From Thermacetogenium sp. UBA5472 (lineage in GTDB: Bacteria > Bacillota > DSM-12270 > Thermacetogeniales > Thermacetogeniaceae): 24,158 nucleotides of DNA. Of this stretch, positions 6,836 to 14,644 are shown piece by piece. Both the position numbers and the translations under genes were made by a program. A model generated the notes under the pieces. It did no database searches. It saw only the letters and a program-made list of their open reading frames with translations, and had not been told where the DNA came from. Within the stretch, counting starts at the first letter, position 1, and the number at the start of each line of letters is the position of its first letter. The stretch spans positions 1-24,158 of the forward strand of contig DIQC01000083.1 in assembly GCA_002426495.1 (NCBI GenBank), given 5' to 3'.

Positions 6836-8034
6836 CTGGCTCCCCCCTGCTCTTTAACAACTTTTCCGTAAGTGCCTCCACCGCCGGCACTCAACGCCAA
6901 CTTACCTTGACGTGCATCCTGGATAACCTTAGCCACTTTTTCCCCTACTACCTTCACAAGATCTTGATAGCTGACAACATGCAAAACATTCATCTCTGTA
7001 TCAAACTGTTCTAAAAGCTTGGATACAGTTTTCGGACCCACCCCGGGAAGAAAAAGAAGGGGTACTTGATAATGATAAGGTGGCCGTTCTGGTAGATCAG
7101 CGGTTTCCTCCCGATCTCTGATCTCATGGATGCGATCTATAACACCTTTGACGATCTTTGTCGTTCCACAGGTGGGGCACGAACTCACAGGAGGAGCAGC
7201 CTCTGCTATTCTGTTGCAGGAAAGGCAAAAACTCCGATGGTATTTGCCCAACCTGGGCTCTAACCCATAGTTAGCTAGAACCTGACGCCCATCAAAATGA
7301 TGAAGAGCCAGCAGCAGTTCTTCAAAACTAGGTTCAGCCAGCAGCAGAAGATTATATTCTCGCCCCAGGTTTTTCAGTGAATGAGCATCTGAGTTGCTTA
7401 AAAAGGTAAATGAAGCCAGCTCGGTCAACTGATCAGCCAAGAAGGTATCAGCACTCAACCCTAATTCCAGGGCAAATAAACCTTTATAGTTTTTATCACC
7501 CAACAGGCTTTTGATGCTCCTCGTGCACTGACCATAAACACCCTTATGTGGTGTAAATGCATGGGCTGGCATAAAAAGGCCTGAACACTTCTCAACCTGA
7601 TTCTGAATCTCCATAGCAGGGAGATGGCAGCGCTGTGTGCTCAACTCGGGATTTGTTACCTGCCGGGCATAAAAATCAGAAAAGGAACGAAGGGCAGCAT
7701 GATCAGGGAAATAAGCCAACCAATGAGCACCCTTGCCATTGGCTTCAGTTGTTTCTATCTCCGCCCCGGGGATCAGAGTCAGACGATCAGCATAGCGCAG
7801 ACCCCCACCAGGCAGTTCTCGGAGATCCCCCCCAGCGATCATCTCTTCTAACTCAGCACACAGCCTGGGACAGGCGGCGTCAATAATTCCTAAAATGTCG
7901 AGTCCTTTATTGAGAGCTGCCTCCCTTAAGACCCCTGGTATCGTCTGGCTGCGGGCGGCAGTCACTTTGACAGGAGCACCGTCGCTGGTTCTTCCGATAT
8001 GTACGTGCAGATCTACAAAGTATTTTTTAAGCAT
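6832..8034 (-). CDS. Endonuclease Q (deaminated-DNA endonuclease, TIGR00375 family)
   Basis: A 400-residue protein with the three-part layout of EndoQ, which nicks DNA 5' of uracil, hypoxanthine or xanthine. The PHP nuclease domain occupies about 1-260: DLHVHIG at 8-14 and SNSDAHS at 213-219 carry metal ligands, and PAHAFTPHKG lies between them. A zinc finger follows (CLSC at 270-273, CPTC at 286-289), then a helix-hairpin-helix (LPGVGPKTVSKL, 329-340). EndoQ was first characterised in Thermococcales and later in a few Bacilli (yqxK locus), where it also sits near nudF. The start ATG overlaps the nudF stop (TAATG). Confidence 0.85.
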   Translation of the reverse strand: MLKKYFVDLHVHIGRTSDGAPVKVTAARSQTIPGVLREAALNKGLDILGIIDAACPRLCAELEEMIAGGDLRELPGGGLRYADRLTLIPGAEIETTEANGKGAHWLAYFPDHAALRSFSDFYARQVTNPELSTQRCHLPAMEIQNQVEKCSGLFMPAHAFTPHKGVYGQCTRSIKSLLGDKNYKGLFALELGLSADTFLADQLTELASFTFLSNSDAHSLKNLGREYNLLLLAEPSFEELLLALHHFDGRQVLANYGLEPRLGKYHRSFCLSCNRIAEAAPPVSSCPTCGTTKIVKGVIDRIHEIRDREETADLPERPPYHYQVPLLFLPGVGPKTVSKLLEQFDTEMNVLHVVSYQDLVKVVGEKVAKVIQDARQGKLALSAGGGGTYGKVVKEQGGAR

Positions 8035-8585
8035 TATTCCACCATATTAAGGCAGGCAAGAAGGCCAAAACCTGTTTTGGCATCCTTGATCTCCCCATCC
8101 ACAACCATACGGACTGCCTCATCAAGTGGTATTGTTAATTCATCAATAAACTCTTCCGCATCCGGACAGGCCTTTCCCCTGGTAAGTCCCTTGGCTAAGA
8201 CTAGACGGATCAGTTCATCACAAAAACCTGGTGATGAATAAAAACTGGTGAGCACTGTCAGCTCTGCAGCCCGATAACCTGTTTCCTCCTCCAGTTCCCG
8301 CCTGGCGCAGGCCAGCGGCTCCTCTCCTGGGTCTATTTTGCCTGCGGGCAGCTCCAGCAGAATTTCTCCTGTTGCATGCCTGTACTGACGAACCAACACA
8401 ACTTCTTTCTTATCTGTAAGGGGGAGAACCACTACAGCCCCCGGATGCTTGACAACTTCTCGCTGAGCTGTATTCCCATCAGGTAAACAAACGGTGTCCA
8501 CCTGAACATCGATGATCCTTCCCTTGAAGATCTCCTGAGTTGAGATCAACTTTTCTTTAAGCCTGGCTTCCACTGCCTTCTCCAT
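8034..8585 (-). CDS. nudF: ADP-ribose pyrophosphatase (Nudix hydrolase)
   Basis: A 183-residue Nudix enzyme that hydrolyses ADP-ribose to AMP and ribose 5-phosphate. The Nudix box is perfect: GKIDPGEEPLACARRELEEE then TGY, fitting GX5EX7REUXEEXGU (residues 82-104). SSPGFCDE downstream of the box is typical of the ADP-ribose group. I prefer the ATG at 8585, with AAAGG nine bases upstream. An ATG at 8594 would have that AAAGG directly against it. The stop shares a base with the endoQ start, so the two are cotranscribed. Matches Bacillus YqkG (NudF). Confidence 0.9.
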   Translation of the reverse strand: MEKAVEARLKEKLISTQEIFKGRIIDVQVDTVCLPDGNTAQREVVKHPGAVVVLPLTDKKEVVLVRQYRHATGEILLELPAGKIDPGEEPLACARRELEEETGYRAAELTVLTSFYSSPGFCDELIRLVLAKGLTRGKACPDAEEFIDELTIPLDEAVRMVVDGEIKDAKTGFGLLACLNMVE

Positions 8586-8621
8586 CTGCCTCATCCTTTA
8601 CTTTATTTTTTAGAACTAGTA

Positions 8622-8691
8622 GGGTGCCTAGCACCGTTTGATTTGTTATCATTTGATTATTCTGTTTCTCACGTGCCAGGCACCCGCGTTT
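8622..8691. repeat. Palindromic repeat B (GGGTGCC / GGCACCC arms) with ACCCGCGTTTC tail
   Basis: GGGTGCCTAGCAC (8622-8634) and GTGCCAGGCACCC (8673-8685) are complementary at 12 of 13 positions around a 38-base interior. The right arm runs into ACCCGCGTTTC, the same 11 bases that follow the palindrome near 19213-19241. A second, looser copy of this tail (CACCCGTTTTCC) follows at about 8705. The element fills most of the 147-base gap between the DUF3866 gene and nudF. Confidence 0.6.
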
Positions 8692-8732
8692 CCATTCCGC
8701 AGACACCCGTTTTCCCCGTTTCCGAATCATTC

Positions 8733-9803
8733 TTATTTCAACTCTGCTGCAGCCGCTCCTGCTGCTCCGGCAGCCAGGAAGAAAACAGGGTCATCTTGCG
8801 GGGTGCGCCCCATACTCTTCACAGCTATTCCCTGCTCTTCTAAGTACTGGAGGGCAGGCCTGCCATCCTTGACAACTACTTGGTGATGGGATAGGATGTC
8901 CGATTCCTCTAACTGTTTATCAATCACCTCTCGCTGCTCATCACCAACCTCTGGCAGAGCGAGGATCGAGTCTCTCAGGGCAACCTGTCCCAGAGCAGTT
9001 ATGGTATGATGGCTGATCCCCTGGTGTCGTGGCCGTGGGTCGGCAAAACTGATCCGCGGAACAGCTATAGGCTGCCCACCCAGCACACTGACAGCGTTGA
9101 TGACCTCCCCCTGCTCTACGGCAGTTGTGCCCCACTTGGTCCCTGTGCCCACAATGCCGGGGCCCATGGTGACAATGATAATCTCGGCCTTCAGCACCTG
9201 GTAGGCGGCGATAAGGCCGGAATAGATATTTACACTTTCCAGATCGCCCCCAAAGGCATCCCCGGTTGATACTGTACCGACCAGCATCCCTTTTGCCTTC
9301 AAAGTGCGAACCATTTTGCTGAGAGAAAGGGGGAGGGCTGCTCCATCAGTCATCACATAGGCTATCCGAGGGCTGGCTCCTGCTGCCAGACATCCTGCTG
9401 CAGCAGGAGCCAGCATGCTGTGCAGTGTACCTACAATCACAGGTATTCCCTGAAGAGATGTAAAGTCTTTGATCTGCCGGTGATAAGGACTTGCTTCTTC
9501 CTCTACACTGAGAACCTTAACCTGATAAGGAGTATAGCGCAGCTTCATAATATGCCCATCCCCCGGGCATGGATCGGGAATGCGGCTCAGGTTAGCGATG
9601 ACAAAGTGATAGCCACCACTGCCCAGACCTTTTTCCACAGCTGTGGTATTTAAATAGACATGATCATTGCTCAAAGCCTCCCCAGTCAGCAATGGATAAT
9701 TCCAGGCACGACCAGGCAGGCCATCAACCTCTACCTCCAGCTCCTGAATATCTTTAGCGGAATTTAATACCCGCTTCACTTTCCCCTTTTTCCAGGAGAT
9801 CAA
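8733..9803 (-). CDS. DUF3866 family protein
   Basis: A 356-residue protein recognised as DUF3866 by overall sequence, including LRYTPYQVKVLSVEE, MTDGAALPLSLS, GDAFGGDLE and MGPGIVGTGTKWG. The function is not known. It is predicted soluble, with alpha/beta character and glycine-rich turns, and has an alanine-rich C-terminus (FFLAAGAAGAAAAELK). The start is TTG, seven bases after GGGAAG and five bases after the upstream peptidase stop, so the two are cotranscribed. DUF3866 proteins occur in both Actinobacteria and Clostridia, often near Nudix and spo0A-region genes. Confidence 0.75.
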   Translation of the reverse strand: MISWKKGKVKRVLNSAKDIQELEVEVDGLPGRAWNYPLLTGEALSNDHVYLNTTAVEKGLGSGGYHFVIANLSRIPDPCPGDGHIMKLRYTPYQVKVLSVEEEASPYHRQIKDFTSLQGIPVIVGTLHSMLAPAAAGCLAAGASPRIAYVMTDGAALPLSLSKMVRTLKAKGMLVGTVSTGDAFGGDLESVNIYSGLIAAYQVLKAEIIIVTMGPGIVGTGTKWGTTAVEQGEVINAVSVLGGQPIAVPRISFADPRPRHQGISHHTITALGQVALRDSILALPEVGDEQREVIDKQLEESDILSHHQVVVKDGRPALQYLEEQGIAVKSMGRTPQDDPVFFLAAGAAGAAAAELK

Positions 9804-9807
9804 AATA

Positions 9808-10947
9808 TCACTTCCCTGCTGCTGCGCTCATTTGCACCATTTCCCAGAGTATATGCGCAACATCGATTATGTCTCTGGACTCCAGATACTCTTCAGTGGT
9901 ATGAGCATTCTGCATCCCTATGGCAAGATTTGCCACCTGCAGCCCTGCATCATTAAAGATGTTGGCATCACTCCCACCCCCACTGGTCTCCAAGCGCACA
10001 TCTAATCCCGCTCTTTTTACAGCTTGAGCGGCAAACCCTACAATTTTCTGTTCAGGTTCTAATCTGTAATCCGGGTACTCGAAAACGACACGAACATCAC
10101 ATTTGGCACCAGGTATTTCTTTGATCTTTTCAAACTCCCTGGTTATCTCATCAGTAATGACATCGAGCTTCACCCTGTCCAGGCTCCTAGTCTCACCCTC
10201 GATATAAACCGCGTCCGGAACGATGTTAGTGGCCTTGCCCCCTTCTATAATTCCTATATTGGAGGTGGTTTCCTCATCGATTCTACCCAAACGCAAGCGC
10301 GAAATGGCCTCACTGGCAATTCTGATGGCATTTACTCCTCGTTCCGGTTCAAATCCAGCGTGTGCTGCTTTTCCCTTTACTGTTATATATAAAACGTTTT
10401 GAGCAGGTGCAGCGATCACAATCCCTCCGGGGGAACCAGTGGCATCCAAGACATAACCGGTCTTAGCCGTCACTTTACTGATGTCAAAGTTTTTGCTGCC
10501 CAGGAGTCCCTTTTCCTCACCTACTGTAAACAAGATTTCCAGAGGACAGTGAGATGGCTCTTCATGGCGTATCACTTGTAAAACTTCCAGGATACAAGCT
10601 ATCCCGGCTTTGTCATCCCCACCTAAAACTGTATCACCATGACTGCGAAAAACGCCCTCTTTAAAACTCACTTTCACCCCTTCAGCCGGAGCGACCGTAT
10701 CCATATGACAGGCGAAAAAAAGGGGTTCCAGCCCCTCCTGACCAGGAAGACGGGCCAACAAATTACCTGTGTTGCCCCCAATCTTAGCTGCTGTATCATC
10801 CTCTTCTACAGCAAGGCCTAGTTCAGTTAAGCGCTTTTTCAAATAATCGGCTATTTGCCGCTCCCTACAGGATGGCGAGGCAATCTCAGCCAGCTTTATA
10901 AACTCCTGGAACAGTCTCTCTTCATTTATGGGACTCGATTCTTTCAC
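9808..10947 (-). CDS. M20 family metallopeptidase, PepT-like (PepT2)
   Basis: A 379-residue cytosolic di-zinc peptidase resembling tripeptidase T. The metal and catalytic motifs are in place: HMDTV with His81 and Asp83, GGDDKAG with Asp111, and GEEKG with Glu144 (base) and Glu145. VLDATGSPGG (near 165) and AHTTEEYL near the C-terminus supply the last ligands. The dimerisation domain spans about 185-295. GTG start, with AGGGGG seven bases upstream. Members of this branch process short peptides, and the true substrate is not fixed by sequence. It lies 40 bases after the membrane glycosyltransferase gene. Confidence 0.85.
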   Translation of the reverse strand: MKESSPINEERLFQEFIKLAEIASPSCRERQIADYLKKRLTELGLAVEEDDTAAKIGGNTGNLLARLPGQEGLEPLFFACHMDTVAPAEGVKVSFKEGVFRSHGDTVLGGDDKAGIACILEVLQVIRHEEPSHCPLEILFTVGEEKGLLGSKNFDISKVTAKTGYVLDATGSPGGIVIAAPAQNVLYITVKGKAAHAGFEPERGVNAIRIASEAISRLRLGRIDEETTSNIGIIEGGKATNIVPDAVYIEGETRSLDRVKLDVITDEITREFEKIKEIPGAKCDVRVVFEYPDYRLEPEQKIVGFAAQAVKRAGLDVRLETSGGGSDANIFNDAGLQVANLAIGMQNAHTTEEYLESRDIIDVAHILWEMVQMSAAAGK

Positions 10948-10987
10948 AGCAAAACCCCCTTGTATATTTGGCGTAAATCACTCTGCC

Positions 10988-11812
10988 CTACTTTGATCTT
11001 CCTAAGTTATCTAGATAACGCAGAAAACTGTTCTTTTCAATGATCTTTGTCAGTGAATACTTCTCTGTAAATAAGTGCAGCAGCAGCAAGAAAACGACAG
11101 CCGCCAGTTGGGTAGGAAATGTCATTATCAAAACACTAGACATCCCCAGTGCCGCCCCCATCAGATTCGCCCCAGTATCGCCAAGCATGGCTCTGGCCTG
11201 CAGATCGGCAGGAGCACAGGCAAGCAGAGATCCGACCAGTGGAGCAATAAGTAGGATAGGTACCTGAGAATAGCCAAAACCCAGAAAACCCAACAAAATA
11301 AAAAACCACAAATAAAACGCCTTGATCGCTCTGCCAGGACGCAGATCTACAAGGTTGATTGTATTGGCGGCCAGAGCAATCAACAGAGCAGCTGTTAGCA
11401 TTTCCCACCAAGGGTGTCCTGAGAGAGTTATATATGCAAAAAGCAAGGCCACTAACCCTCCCCCGATGGCCTTCAGAGCACCTGTGGTCAGCCTTCCCCG
11501 CAATAGAGCACCGAAGTGTCCCTTTAGGCCCCGGCTTTCCCCGGACCCGAGCAGGTCATCAAGCAAGCCAAGCATAGTAAAAAATACAATACCTGTCAGG
11601 TATAAAAGCACATCATGGGGAGCTATCCAGTGAACCAGCAGAAAAGCCACCACTGCATAGACAAAGACAAAAATTAATCCCATCCCTACCGGTATTGATT
11701 CCCCCTGGTAATTTGGACGGGTAGCTCCAGCTTCCTGCAGCATTTTTAAAAAAAAGGACAACATGATCAGAGCCAGTATAAACCCCAACCCTGCGGCAAT
11801 TAATATTGTCAT
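10988..11812 (-). CDS. MraY/WecA-like polyprenyl-phosphate sugar-phosphate transferase (glycosyltransferase family 4)
   Basis: A 274-residue membrane protein with about eight or nine hydrophobic segments. This superfamily moves a UDP-linked amino sugar phosphate onto undecaprenyl phosphate. The paired aspartates (LDD, 84-86) and GDTGANLMG (from 210) are as in MraY/WecA. In the third motif NTINLVDLRPGRA (150-162), the usual DGLDG is DLRPG, so the second aspartate is missing. It is shorter than MraY (about 320). Its ATG follows directly on the TAG stop of the glycosyltransferase gene. It is not the essential MraY of the division cluster, and its product may be a minor wall polymer. Confidence 0.72.
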   Translation of the reverse strand: MTILIAAGLGFILALIMLSFFLKMLQEAGATRPNYQGESIPVGMGLIFVFVYAVVAFLLVHWIAPHDVLLYLTGIVFFTMLGLLDDLLGSGESRGLKGHFGALLRGRLTTGALKAIGGGLVALLFAYITLSGHPWWEMLTAALLIALAANTINLVDLRPGRAIKAFYLWFFILLGFLGFGYSQVPILLIAPLVGSLLACAPADLQARAMLGDTGANLMGAALGMSSVLIMTFPTQLAAVVFLLLLHLFTEKYSLTKIIEKNSFLRYLDNLGRSK

Positions 11813-12484
11813 CTATACAACCCTCTTTAGACCAGCAGATAATAAGGCCAGCAGCACATGCCAGAACTGTTTAGCCCGGTGCCGAATGCCTGACCAGTCT
11901 CTACCTGTGACACGATGGCTCATCATTGTAGGAACCTCCCGGATACGAAACCCCCTGCGAGCTGCCGCAATCGTCATGGCTACCTCCACCCCATATCCGG
12001 AGGCAAAGGGAAGAACCGCATCCAGAACCTGGCGGCGCATAACCCGCTGACCAGATAAGGGTGCATCGAACTGCTGCCCGGCCAACAAGCGAAGCCCAAA
12101 TCTGGCCAAGCCCTTAACGAAACCAAATCCTCCCGCATTTTTTACAGGAGGAAAGGCAGCAATAGTCAGATCTGCCTCTCCTTTTAAAACAGGCTCGGCG
12201 AGAACAGACAACTGACCGGCACTTAAGCCCAAATCGCCATCCAGGATAGCTATGACAGGCTGAATAAGATGAGCTGCCCCCGCATTCAGAGCTTTCCCTT
12301 TCCCACCATTTTCAGTCAAGCTTATAACTTCAGCCCCGGCAAGCCTTGCTTTCTTAGCTGTGTTATCCTGAGATCCATCATCCACCACAACTACCTGCTC
12401 TACACCCTCAACATGAAGAACAGCCTTTACAGTATCAAATATTCTATCCCCTTCATTGTAGGCGGGAATCAATACAGAGATCAA
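11813..12484 (-). CDS. Glycosyltransferase family 2
   Basis: A 223-residue GT-A fold enzyme. The N-terminus SVLIPAYNEGDRI is the nucleotide-sugar binding start, VVDDGSQDNTA is the first acidic motif, and ILDGDLGLS carries the DxD-like metal site near residue 78. No membrane segment is evident except a weakly hydrophobic C-terminus. It starts with TTG, eight bases after AAGGA, which overlaps the stop codon of the upstream steB-like gene. Sugar and acceptor cannot be told from sequence. The pairing with a polyprenyl-phosphate transferase suggests a lipid-linked sugar pathway, by inference. Confidence 0.78.
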   Translation of the reverse strand: MISVLIPAYNEGDRIFDTVKAVLHVEGVEQVVVVDDGSQDNTAKKARLAGAEVISLTENGGKGKALNAGAAHLIQPVIAILDGDLGLSAGQLSVLAEPVLKGEADLTIAAFPPVKNAGGFGFVKGLARFGLRLLAGQQFDAPLSGQRVMRRQVLDAVLPFASGYGVEVAMTIAAARRGFRIREVPTMMSHRVTGRDWSGIRHRAKQFWHVLLALLSAGLKRVV

Positions 12485-12499
12485 ACAATGTTCACATCC

Positions 12500-13372
12500 T
12501 TACTCAAGAGGGGGGAGGAATGCCTCTGCGCTCTCTTTAATACCGTACTGCCCAGGATAACCATACATGGCCATCACTAGAGATACCTGGCCGTACGCAG
12601 TATCAATATTGTCCACAGTGGTTAAACGCTCACCCTGATAATAGCGCATATAAGAAACCGGTGTATCACTATCCTCAACCCCATATAAATTATATCCTGT
12701 TTTCAGCAAGGCATTGATCATGACCTGGTCAAATTTCTTAAAATAATCCCGGTCTTTACTTTCAGCACCCCCGACCAGTATTACATCCTGAAGAGGAGGG
12801 CCATAATTGCCTGAGATTTTGACAACATCATTCTCATCTAGAAATTTTACTAAATCGCCGTTCTCACCACTGATGATCGCCTCCGCTAACAGCCTTGCTA
12901 AATGAGGTAGATAGTCTTCTGTTTTAACCTTACCCGATTTTCCCAGCATGCCAGCGGTCTGTCTATTTAGGTTCTCATCCCTTAATAAGGATAAATCGAT
13001 CACTGTAACCGACTGTACTTCAGCCCCAGCAGCACGGAGAACATTGGATAATCCTTCATGTTCCTTGCTGTAATTAAGATCCACCACAGCAATCTTCCGC
13101 CCTTGGAGTTTATTGCGCACCAACAAGGGGGACACTTGCTGATTAAACTGCTGCTGATATGACATTACTTCCTGAGCCTGGATCAGGCCCTGGGCATTTT
13201 CCTTGTTTTCCTCTCGCAAAATATTAAATTCTTTTTCAATGCCCTCAATCACGTTTGTCTGCTGTTGAGTAATAGCATCACTTCCGACCATGGAACTCCC
13301 AATTAAGATGCCGAGGGCTAAAGCCAGAAAAACAGCAGCAAGTGAAGCTATATGATGTTTAATATCGAACAA
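12500..13372 (-). CDS. SteB/MctB family membrane-anchored protein (annotated copper transporter)
   Basis: A 290-residue protein with one N-terminal membrane helix (HIASLAAVFLALALGILIG, from about residue 7) followed by a coiled coil (about 35-75) and an alpha/beta extracytoplasmic domain. This is the layout of Mycobacterium MctB and Corynebacterium SteB. I choose TTG at 13372, seven bases after AGGAGG. An ATG at 13378 is only one base from that site, and a longer frame from 13429 would translate the palindrome at 13388-13414. The single helix makes a transporter pore unlikely. In Corynebacterium, SteB works with SteA in septal wall cleavage, and steA is the neighbour here. Confidence 0.78.
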   Translation of the reverse strand: MFDIKHHIASLAAVFLALALGILIGSSMVGSDAITQQQTNVIEGIEKEFNILREENKENAQGLIQAQEVMSYQQQFNQQVSPLLVRNKLQGRKIAVVDLNYSKEHEGLSNVLRAAGAEVQSVTVIDLSLLRDENLNRQTAGMLGKSGKVKTEDYLPHLARLLAEAIISGENGDLVKFLDENDVVKISGNYGPPLQDVILVGGAESKDRDYFKKFDQVMINALLKTGYNLYGVEDSDTPVSYMRYYQGERLTTVDNIDTAYGQVSLVMAMYGYPGQYGIKESAEAFLPPLE

Positions 13373-13387
13373 ATTCATCCCTCCTGA

Positions 13388-13414
13388 GACACAGCGGGAC
13401 GGTTCTCCTGTGTC
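13388..13414. repeat. Palindromic repeat C (GACACAG / CTGTGTC arms, GGGACGGTTC core)
   Basis: GACACAG (13388-13394) pairs with CTGTGTC (13408-13414). The interior GGGACGGTTC matches repeat A at 1480-1525 read on the minus strand. It stands between steA and the steB-like gene, three bases upstream of the latter's ribosome binding site. Confidence 0.55.
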
Positions 13415-13450
13415 AACCCTGCAAACCATGTGGAATGTTAAACCGGTGAA

Positions 13451-14578
13451 CTATATCCGCAGCAAAAGCTTAACCTGTACCAGCAATAGTTTTAAAAAAT
13501 CCCTTGTTGCCGGTGATACGATCATTACTACAACAAGGGGAATCAGTGCTGCCAGGAATATTTGAGCAACATATTTGGGCCGCAGCCTCTGGCTATAAAG
13601 CTTGCTTACCCCTTTAGCATCAACCAAAATCGAGCCGACTTTCAGCCTGACCAGAAAAGTACTGGCCATCCCAGGGCGATCCTTCTCCAAAAAGTCGATC
13701 ATATTAGAGTGTGTCCCTAAAGCGACAATCAGCTCTGCTCCTTTTTCATAGGCCAGGAGAAGTGCGATATCTTCACTGGTTCCCGGTGCGGCAAAAACAA
13801 CGGCATCCTCATCCAGGTTCAGCTGTTGGAGCCGTTCCATACCTGGCGCCCGGCCATCGGTATAGGCATGGACAACCAACTCTGCCCCGGACAATAAGGC
13901 CTTATCTGATACACTATCCATATCACCGACAATCATATCCGGATGATAACCCAACTCCAACAGAGCATCAGCTCCACCGTCAACGCCGATCAAAACAGGT
14001 TTAACTTCATCTATATAAGATTTGACAGCCAAAATATCTTCTTGGTACCCAGATCCACGCACAACCACAAGAGCATACTTGTTCTGTATTTTTGTGCGCA
14101 GGCGCGGAACAGGGTACTCGCCCAGAATCAACCCCTGCTCCTTTTGTGCATATTCAAGAGTATTATCCACAAACTTGGACAGCTCTGTTTTTAGATTCAA
14201 AGATGCTGTTTTCATTTTTCTGCGCACAGCAGATTCAGTCAGCAGATTTCCTCGGGCAACCCACTTGCCCTGACAGATAATCTCCTCCCCGGAAATAAGC
14301 ACTTCATTGCCCTCTTCAATATCCTTCATTACCGCAGGGCCTGCGGCATCAATAAGCGGGACCCCTGCCTTAATAAGGTTAAGAGGACCCGCATTAGGAT
14401 ACTTACCTGTGATCGAAGAACTGGCATTAATTACAGCTTTTGGTTTACAATGCAGCAGTGCCTCTGCAGATAACTCATCAATATCTGCATGATCTATAAC
14501 AGCAATATCGCTACTATGCAGACGCTTAACAAGATTTTTAGTGCGCTTATCTACCTTTGCCTTACCTTTAATATCCAT
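13451..14578 (-). CDS. steA: SteA-like protein (thiamin pyrophosphokinase-like domain, putative cytokinetic ring protein)
   Basis: A 375-residue protein close to Mycobacterium Rv1697 and Corynebacterium SteA. AKVDKRTKNLVKRL at the N-terminus and VINASSSITGKYPNAGP at about 50-66 match the actinobacterial family. A thiamin pyrophosphokinase-like catalytic fold covers about 170-300, with GVDGGAD (198-204) and VGDMDS (217-222). A hydrophobic helix (IFLAALIPLVVVMIV, near 340-355) anchors the C-terminus. I choose the ATG at 14578 with GAGGCAGG upstream, since the ATG at 14596 has no binding site. Not a true thiamin enzyme: the N-terminal domain and anchor set it apart. Confidence 0.82.
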   Translation of the reverse strand: MDIKGKAKVDKRTKNLVKRLHSSDIAVIDHADIDELSAEALLHCKPKAVINASSSITGKYPNAGPLNLIKAGVPLIDAAGPAVMKDIEEGNEVLISGEEIICQGKWVARGNLLTESAVRRKMKTASLNLKTELSKFVDNTLEYAQKEQGLILGEYPVPRLRTKIQNKYALVVVRGSGYQEDILAVKSYIDEVKPVLIGVDGGADALLELGYHPDMIVGDMDSVSDKALLSGAELVVHAYTDGRAPGMERLQQLNLDEDAVVFAAPGTSEDIALLLAYEKGAELIVALGTHSNMIDFLEKDRPGMASTFLVRLKVGSILVDAKGVSKLYSQRLRPKYVAQIFLAALIPLVVVMIVSPATRDFLKLLLVQVKLLLRI

Positions 14579-14611
14579 GCTTACCTGCCTCGCCATCTGT
14601 TACTTGTGTCA

Positions 14612-14640
14612 ATTCTAAACTAATGGACAAGAGCATGCAA
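14612..14640 (-). promoter_or_regulatory. Possible sigma-A promoter for the steA unit
   Basis: TTGCAT (14640-14635) and TAGAAT (14617-14612) on the minus strand are 17 bases apart. The -10 matches five of six consensus bases, the -35 only three. It sits between the spo0A stop and the steA start, where a new transcription unit would make sense. Confidence 0.35.
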
Positions 14641-14644
14641 GTAA

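Noticed and set aside
12500..13378. Copper transporter as the function of the SteB/MctB-like protein
   Set aside because: One membrane helix with a coiled coil and a soluble domain does not make a transport channel, and there is no metal-binding cysteine or histidine motif. The neighbouring steA supports the septal role instead.
13451..14578. Thiamin pyrophosphokinase
   Set aside because: The domain is present, but the protein is much longer than that enzyme, has the SteA N-terminal region and a C-terminal membrane helix, and is not near thiamin genes.
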